A model generated the notes under the pieces. The model made no database searches. It saw only the letters and a list, made by a program, of their open reading frames with translations, and was not told the DNA's origin. Source: GCA-2688265 sp964527395 (lineage in GTDB: Archaea > Nanobdellota > Nanobdellia > Woesearchaeales > GW2011-AR9). From it: a stretch of 64,000 nt of DNA. The stretch is from the NCBI GenBank assembly GCA_964527395.1, contig CAZGQD010000007.1, forward strand, positions 1 through 64,000, written 5' to 3'. This document shows, in pieces, positions 58,898-64,000 of this stretch (positions are counted from its first letter, which is position 1; each line of letters opens with the position of its first letter). The position numbers were made by a program, and so were the translations under genes.

Positions 58898-60133
58898 ATG
58901 GAAGAAGAAACAATAGTGAATGTTCTCAAACTATGGAATCTTTGGGAGAGTGATATTGATACAGGAATCACAAGAACTAAGTATATTCAAGAGATTTATC
59001 CATATTTAGAAAGAAAGGAAGTTTTGGTTTTAAAAGGAATTAGGCGTTCTGGAAAATCAACATTAATGCAGCAATTAATGAAAAAATTGATGAAAAAAGA
59101 TAAAGTTAATGTTAAACAGCTACTTTACCTTAATTTAGAAGATCACAACTTTGCCCAAAATTTGAAAATTTCTTTATTTGATGAGGTTCTTAATGCTTAT
59201 ATGAATCATACAAATAATAAGGAAAAAACTTACTTTTTTATAGATGAAATTCAAAAAATTCCTGGATGGGAAAGGTGGATTAGGACAAATTATGACCTTA
59301 AAGAGAATATTAAATTTGTTGTTTCTGGTTCATCTGCTTCTTTACTCTCAAAAGAACTTTCTACACTATTAACAGGAAGGAACTTATCATTTGTGATAAG
59401 GCCACTTTCGTACAATGAAGTGATTATTTTTGATAAAAAGATCTCAGTTCAAGAATATTTGCAGTTCGGTGGCTTTCCAGAAGTAGTATTAGAAAAATCT
59501 GATAAGAAAAAATTGAAGATTCTCCAACAATATTTTGATGACATTATTCATAAAGATATCATTGATAGGCATGAAATCAGAAATACAAAACAATTATTGA
59601 ATTTAGCTCGTTATTTAGTAAGCACTGCAGGGGCAAAGGTGAGTATAAACAAATTATCTAAAACATTTGGGATTTCTAAAGATGCTATTTCTAATTACAT
59701 TAATTACATGATTGATGCTTATCTTCTATTTGAAGTGCCTTTTTTTTCTTTCTCAGCTAAAGTTAAACACGATGTGGCAAGATTGCCTAAACTTTATGTT
59801 TTGGATAATGGTTTGATTAATGTTGTTGATGTAAAATACTCCAAAAATGAAGGACAAATGTTTGAAAACACGGTTTTAGTGAAATTATTAGAGAATAATA
59901 ATGAAGTGAGTTATTGGTCTGATGCAAAATCAGAAGTGGATTTTGTTGTTCAAGGTAAAGCTATTAATGTTACAGCAACAGATAAGATTCCACCAAGAGA
60001 ATGGAAAGGTCTGGAGGAATTTGAGAAGAAACATAAACTATTTTCATTAATATTAGTCACTAAGTCCACAAACAAAGAAAATAACATCTCTTTGAAAAAA
60101 TTTCTTGAAGAAAACATTATTTCTGAAAGATAA
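58898..60133 (+). CDS. AAA-type ATPase with DUF4143, second paralogue
   Basis: Walker A GIRRSGKST (47-55), Walker B FFIDEIQ (113-119), the FVVSGSSASLL sensor region, and a C-terminal DUF4143 segment ending in a nuclease-like acidic block (YWSDAKSEVDFVVQ). Length 411. The same family as 10629-11936 but with different operator palindromes, implying separate regulators. The family's role is not settled; some members behave like accessory or defence-linked ATPases. Confidence 0.85.
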   Translation: MEEETIVNVLKLWNLWESDIDTGITRTKYIQEIYPYLERKEVLVLKGIRRSGKSTLMQQLMKKLMKKDKVNVKQLLYLNLEDHNFAQNLKISLFDEVLNAYMNHTNNKEKTYFFIDEIQKIPGWERWIRTNYDLKENIKFVVSGSSASLLSKELSTLLTGRNLSFVIRPLSYNEVIIFDKKISVQEYLQFGGFPEVVLEKSDKKKLKILQQYFDDIIHKDIIDRHEIRNTKQLLNLARYLVSTAGAKVSINKLSKTFGISKDAISNYINYMIDAYLLFEVPFFSFSAKVKHDVARLPKLYVLDNGLINVVDVKYSKNEGQMFENTVLVKLLENNNEVSYWSDAKSEVDFVVQGKAINVTATDKIPPREWKGLEEFEKKHKLFSLILVTKSTNKENNISLKKFLEENIISER

Positions 60134-60147
60134 AATAGTTTGATAGA

Positions 60148-61665
60148 TTATTGGTCTGTGAGTACATAACTATTGTTTATGCTTAGAATTAGCTTCTGTG
60201 GGCTTTGGTTTGAGTCTAGATCCTTGTTTTCTAGGTCTTGTCTTGCTTTATTCTTGTTCTTTCCTATTGTTAGTAGAATTGCTGTGTCTGAGTTTGTGAT
60301 GAGGGACTTTGTTGCAGTCATTCTTAGTTTTGGTGGCTTTGGTGAGTCTTTTACTATGCTAAAATATTTACCCTTTGCCTGATTGACTTTGTTTGGGAAC
60401 AATGATGCAATATGGCCGTCCTCGCCAGAACTTAAAATAGCAATATCAATCTTGCCGCCTAGTTTCTTAAGTTTGTTTGAGTAGCTATTGATTCCGTAGT
60501 TTGCTTTAGTTTTGTCTGGAACAAAAGGATGGATGTTCTCTTCTGGGAGTTTTCCTTCTTTGATTAGTGGTTTTAAGAGGATGTCGTATGCTTGTTTGAA
60601 GTTGCTGTTTTTGTTTGTGATTGGAAGAAGTCTTTCATCTAACATGAAAATATGGACGTCTTTCCAGGCAATTTTGGCTTTCTTTAGCCGTTTAAGTAAA
60701 GGGATTACTGTATTTCCGCCAACAAAGCCCAAAATTACCTTGGTTTGGCCTAAATCGGGAGAAATGAGCTTCTTTTGGCTTAAATAGGTAATTTTGAGCT
60801 CCTTTTTTGATTTAAAGGTCATTTTTGCCTGCTTTTGACTTCTAGCGGTCAAAATTGGCTGCTTTTTGGAAAAGGAGGCAGTTTTGGTCTTCTTTTGGTC
60901 TAAATCAGCAATTTTGGCCTTCTTTATCGATTTAATTCTGCTCTCAATTAACTTGCTTGCCTTCTCATATAAAGTGCTTTTCTTTGCTTTGATGGTCCTT
61001 CTGTTTGTTTCCTTTTCTAGAATGTAATTGGCAGCATCTAAGAAATCTGTTGCTACATGGATCTTTGATTTGATGCTGCTTTTGCCTCTTGATTCTCTTG
61101 ATTTATTGAATTTGTTTAGTTTTTGAAGTTCTTCACCTTCGTTTTTGAAAGGAATTAAGATGCCAGTACCTTTGGCGTTGATAGCTGTTTGGACATCTGC
61201 TAGTCTATCACCAATAACATAGATATTGACATCTTTTCTCTTAAGATGGGTTTGTTTTAGAGCATCGTAGACCATGCCTGGATGAGGTTTTCTGCAATGT
61301 GAATCTTTTACAAGGCTTTTGATGTATTTTCTGTCTTTGTGGGTCTTTACGTAATGTTTGTTTGTGTGAGGACAAAAGATGTAGCCTTTTATTTTTGCGC
61401 CTTTGCTATTTAGTCTGTTTGTGACTTCCTCGCATACTTTGTCTGCCCGCTGTGGAGTTAGAAGTTTGAAGTCTTTAATAGCAACACCAGTTTGATTACT
61501 AATCATATAGATATGGGCGTTTGGGAGAGTGTTTAAGAGTTTTAAACCTTTAATGACGTTTGGTAAGAACTTTAGTTTCTTTTTCCAACTGTTAGTTTTA
61601 CCTAGATAGTATTTGTCATCATAAATGAGAGTTCCATCTCTATCAATGCAGATTAGCGTTTCCAT
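60148..61665 (-). CDS. pgl: HAD phosphatase fused to 6-phosphogluconolactonase by a repeat linker
   Basis: N-terminal HAD domain (about 1-190) of the histidinol-phosphatase/GmhB type: IDRDGTLIYDD (D8, D10), MISNQTG and GDRLADVQTAINA, with the CxHx-zinc block FCPHTNKH. A basic linker follows, then six 10-residue repeats (about 245-304) and a 6-phosphogluconolactonase domain (about 305-505): LGFVGGNTV, FMLDERLLP and SSGEDGHIASLFP. Hydrolyses 6-phosphogluconolactone, the step between zwf and gnd. The HAD-PGL fusion is unusual. Confidence 0.85.
   Translation of the reverse strand: METLICIDRDGTLIYDDKYYLGKTNSWKKKLKFLPNVIKGLKLLNTLPNAHIYMISNQTGVAIKDFKLLTPQRADKVCEEVTNRLNSKGAKIKGYIFCPHTNKHYVKTHKDRKYIKSLVKDSHCRKPHPGMVYDALKQTHLKRKDVNIYVIGDRLADVQTAINAKGTGILIPFKNEGEELQKLNKFNKSRESRGKSSIKSKIHVATDFLDAANYILEKETNRRTIKAKKSTLYEKASKLIESRIKSIKKAKIADLDQKKTKTASFSKKQPILTARSQKQAKMTFKSKKELKITYLSQKKLISPDLGQTKVILGFVGGNTVIPLLKRLKKAKIAWKDVHIFMLDERLLPITNKNSNFKQAYDILLKPLIKEGKLPEENIHPFVPDKTKANYGINSYSNKLKKLGGKIDIAILSSGEDGHIASLFPNKVNQAKGKYFSIVKDSPKPPKLRMTATKSLITNSDTAILLTIGKNKNKARQDLENKDLDSNQSPQKLILSINNSYVLTDQ
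60755..60934 (-). repeat. Six 30-base tandem repeats inside the HAD-PGL gene
   Basis: Six units of exactly 30 bases encode 10-residue repeats such as SQKKLISPDL and SKKELKITYL, consensus S-x-K-K-x-K-I-x-x-L. Units are diverged but stay in register, so reading frame is protected. Confidence 0.85.
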
Positions 61666-61729
61666 CTTTTAGTTAGGGTTTAGTGATTCTTTTGTTACTT
61701 GAAAAGCTAGATTTGTTTTCTTTTATGTA

Positions 61730-61903
61730 AGAAGAAGGCACAATCAGACTTTAGTTCGAGCAGAGCTCTCTCAACTTGACTATTCGTCAAGTATCGCAGG
61801 TGTGTCCACTTCGCTGTGATTTTGCTCCTGTTGGTCACAAAATGCTCGTTGCTAAAGTCTTGTTTTGAATAACATTGCCAGTGAGGGGACTGTGCCTTCT
61901 TCT
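61730..61903. ncRNA. Candidate structured RNA: nested multi-branch inverted repeats (island 5)
   Basis: A 13-base closing stem (61730-61742 with 61891-61903) encloses a 9-base stem (AGACTTTAG 61746-61754 with CTAAAGTCT 61852-61860), which in turn encloses GAGC/GCTC (61758-61768), ACTTGAC/GTCAAGT (61774-61792) and an ATTTTG/CAAAAT arm. There is no open frame. Resembles a multi-branched RNA; strand unknown. The GAGCAGAGCTC hairpin also occurs in island 1. Confidence 0.5.
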
Positions 61904-61968
61904 CTTGAGTAAGATGCTGTGGATGATGAGTTGTTGGATGTTCTGTTGGTTGATTATGTGTAAGTTAG

Positions 61969-62628
61969 TTAGGTGAATGTGCTTAGGAGTTTTTTTGGGT
62001 TTTTGGATTTGGTTAGGGCAGAAGCAATTAGGACTCCTTTGCAGCCTAAGGCTTTTGCTTCTAGGTAGTCGCTGTTGTCGTGGATGCCAGCGCCGCAAAT
62101 GGGGATTGTTTTTGTTTTGCTTAGGAGCTTTGTGAATTCTTTTAGCTGCTTTGTGTTGTGTTTGGTGATTGAAGTTTTAGTACCAATGATTTTTGGATCT
62201 TCGAATGCCATATATGTCGGTCTTAATTTTTTGTATTTTTTTACTTCACTGATGCTTTTTACGCAGAGGATGCTTTTTAGCTTATGTTTCTTGCAGTCTT
62301 TTATAGCCTGTTTTATTTCTTCTTCTTTTAATTGATGTTCAGAATGGTTAATTATTGTTCCTTTTGCGCCAGCAGCTTTGATTGCTTCTGCAATTATGTA
62401 GCCTGTTGCTCTATTAGTTCTATTGCTTTGATCAATGTGTTGAGCGAAAATTGTGATGTTGCTCTTCTTTTTGAGTTTGCTTTTTATGTAGTATATGTCA
62501 GTAGCAGATACACAGACTATTATTTTTTTAGGTTTGGGAGTCTTTTTGTTTGGTGTTGATTCTAGCTTCTTTATGAAATTTAGGGCTTTTGTGCCATGAA
62601 AGTAGTTTTTTAAGTTGATGATTATCAT
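61969..62628 (-). CDS. tpiA: Triosephosphate isomerase, archaeal type
   Basis: Compact 219-residue archaeal TIM: INLKNY at the N-terminus (catalytic Lys), AQHID, GTIINHSEH (catalytic His), CVKS, AFEDPKIIGT (catalytic Glu), and CGAGIHDNSDY near the end. Shorter than the bacterial enzyme by about 30 residues, as in archaea. Very Lys-rich. 34 bases downstream of the aldolase on the same strand. Confidence 0.92.
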   Translation of the reverse strand: MIIINLKNYFHGTKALNFIKKLESTPNKKTPKPKKIIVCVSATDIYYIKSKLKKKSNITIFAQHIDQSNRTNRATGYIIAEAIKAAGAKGTIINHSEHQLKEEEIKQAIKDCKKHKLKSILCVKSISEVKKYKKLRPTYMAFEDPKIIGTKTSITKHNTKQLKEFTKLLSKTKTIPICGAGIHDNSDYLEAKALGCKGVLIASALTKSKNPKKLLSTFT

Positions 62629-62661
62629 TTTGTGTGTATCTGGTTTACATTTTGTTTCGTT

Positions 62662-63432
62662 TTACTTGTTGAAAATTATTTCTCTGATTTTTTTTGCTCT
62701 TTTGATTGGATCTTTACTTTGCCAAATGTTTCTACCAATAGCAAGTCCTGCTCCGCCAGCGTTTAGTATATCTTTGATGTTCTTTTTTAGAGATTTGTCA
62801 TCAGTTTTGACTCCGCCAGCAATAACTACCTTTGCTTTTCCAGCACATTGTACTGCCCATTTTAGAGCTTTTGCGTTTCCAGGATAGTGAACTTTGATGA
62901 TATCAGCTCCGAGTTCAAGGCCTACTCTAGTTGCATAAGCTAGCATCTCATTCTTGTTTCTTTTAGTTGCGTCTTTACCCCTAGGATAGATCCATGCAAT
63001 AACAGGAATGTTCTTTTTGTGTGCTTCTGTTTGAATCTTTGAGAATCTGGATAACATAGATGCTTCATGTTTGCTTCCAATGTAAATTGTGTATCCTACT
63101 GCTGCTGCACCTAGTTTGATTGCTTCTTTTACAGTGCACAGTTGTTTTGAAAGTGGTTCACCTTGATAGATATTAGTTTTACCATTTAGTTTTACTATCA
63201 GTGGTATCTTTGATTTTTTTATTTCAGATTTGTATTTTTCTGCAATACCTTTTTGGAAGACAATTCCTGTGAATTTTCCTTTTTTTGCTATGTTGATGAT
63301 ATAGTTTGGGTCTGCTTGCTCCTTTGTTTTGAAGTCTGCTGGACCATGCTCTAGACCTTGATCGTCTGCTAAGAAGAGTGCTTTACCTTTTTTAAGAAGT
63401 TTTTTTAGATTAGAATCTAGTTTATTTACCAT
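62662..63432 (-). CDS. Class I fructose-bisphosphate aldolase, DhnA/archaeal type
   Basis: Cleaves fructose 1,6-bisphosphate via a Schiff base. DQGLEHGP (24-31), a TIM-barrel strand with K180 in DIIKVHYPG as Schiff-base Lys candidate, IAGGVKTDD and GLAIGRNIWQ phosphate site. Start set at ATG 63432 (MVNKLDSNLK); the frame continues to 63444. Neighbours tpiA and a transketolase make a sugar-phosphate block. Confidence 0.9.
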   Translation of the reverse strand: MVNKLDSNLKKLLKKGKALFLADDQGLEHGPADFKTKEQADPNYIINIAKKGKFTGIVFQKGIAEKYKSEIKKSKIPLIVKLNGKTNIYQGEPLSKQLCTVKEAIKLGAAAVGYTIYIGSKHEASMLSRFSKIQTEAHKKNIPVIAWIYPRGKDATKRNKNEMLAYATRVGLELGADIIKVHYPGNAKALKWAVQCAGKAKVVIAGGVKTDDKSLKKNIKDILNAGGAGLAIGRNIWQSKDPIKRAKKIREIIFNK

Positions 63433-63515
63433 CTTTAGTAGCACATCTTTATTAATTGATTAAAAAGGAAGAGAATTTGCTTTATAAATGTGGGGGTTTT
63501 GTTGGTAGAGTTTGG

Positions 63516-64000
63516 TCATTTAAGCAATCCTTTAGCAGCTTTCACAATAGCCTTTACATTAATCTTCTTATCTTCTAAAAGCTCATCACCACTGCCGCTG
63601 TGAGGAATACCTTCAACGCATAAGGTTTTGACTACAATTCTGTGGCTTGTGATCTTTTGATGTTTAGCTTCGTTAGCTGCAATAGTTGCAATTTTGTGGC
63701 CAATCATCTCTCCAATACCGCCAGCATCGAAGTGATCTTCAGTTACAATAACTTTGCCACCATGTTTTAGAATAAAATCGTGAAGTTTTTTACCGTTTAA
63801 TGGTTGTACACAGTAAAGGTCAATCACTGCAGCGTTGATTCCTTGTTTTTTTAGTTGCTTAGCTGCTTTAAGGGACTCGTGAAGCGTGATTCCAGCTCCG
63901 ATTAATGTTATTTGATCTTGTTTGCTTTGCTTTAGAACTTTGAAGTCACCTATTTTGAATTCTTCAGTTTTTTTGTATAAAATGGGTGTTTTTGGCCTAC
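63516..64000 (-). CDS. Transketolase, C-terminal subunit (5' end beyond window)
   Basis: Partial, running off the right edge. Seen: TPILYKKTEEFKIGDFKVL, TLIGAGITLHESLKAA, AAVIDLYCVQPLNG, and GGIGEMIGHKIA, all typical of the C-terminal half of split archaeal transketolases. The N-terminal, thiamine-diphosphate-binding part would lie outside. It closes the non-oxidative pentose-phosphate branch with rpe. Confidence 0.88.
   Translation of the reverse strand, partial: RPKTPILYKKTEEFKIGDFKVLKQSKQDQITLIGAGITLHESLKAAKQLKKQGINAAVIDLYCVQPLNGKKLHDFILKHGGKVIVTEDHFDAGGIGEMIGHKIATIAANEAKHQKITSHRIVVKTLCVEGIPHSGSGDELLEDKKINVKAIVKAAKGLLK

Overview
The window looks like an AT-rich archaeal genome fragment, most likely from a small-genome DPANN-type lineage (Woesearchaeota/Pacearchaeota-like). 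This placement is an inference. The archaeal signs are TATA boxes of the TTTATAAA type lying about 23-30 bases before many start codons, which fits leaderless transcripts; an archaeal-type triosephosphate isomerase; a class I DhnA-type aldolase; TrmB and HTH_10 regulators; a COG1361-like secreted protein; and two DUF4143 ATPases. A 100-N scaffold gap flanked by an exact 55-base duplication shows it is an assembled draft, probably metagenomic.

Layout. 0-10.5 kb is an accessory zone: a YgiQ-like radical SAM protein, small orphan genes, an intact XerA/XerC-like tyrosine recombinase, a secreted lysozyme-like protein and Cys-rich surface proteins. A near-identical 14-base sequence (GTTCGCATAATGTT) recurs here between genes. 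10.6-18.4 kb holds a DUF4143 ATPase behind twin operators, thymidylate kinase, serine hydroxymethyltransferase with a Gln/Asn-rich extension, ribulose-phosphate epimerase and a transglutaminase-like lipoprotein. 18.5-20.1 kb is a duplicated module of a GNAT acetyltransferase plus a convergent 50-residue gene, ending in the folA tail. 20.1-23.9 kb is thymidylate/folate metabolism (folA, thyA, folC). 24-29 kb has three tandem paralogous lipoprotein-like genes followed by two tandem PPM/PP2C-like phosphatases. 29-36.5 kb has FtsX/MacB-type permeases with a CARDB-like secreted protein and a separate ATPase. 36.5-48 kb mixes transporters (TSUP, Na/Pi, ZIP), an aminotransferase, an APH-fold kinase, folK, a decayed FAD oxidase and several hairpin-packed intergenic islands. 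48-64 kb holds an RsuA-like pseudouridine synthase with a long basic tail, a nucleoside phosphorylase, and a carbon block: gnd, zwf, a HAD-6-phosphogluconolactonase fusion, tpiA, a fructose-bisphosphate aldolase and a partial transketolase.

Together zwf, pgl, gnd, rpe and transketolase give an oxidative pentose-phosphate route, unusual for an archaeon. thyA, folA, glyA, tmk, folC and folK form a one-carbon/thymidylate set. The strongest candidates for undescribed biology are the recombinase-associated repeat/cassette array, the GNAT plus antisense mini-gene duplication, and the intergenic islands built almost wholly from short bulged triloop hairpins.
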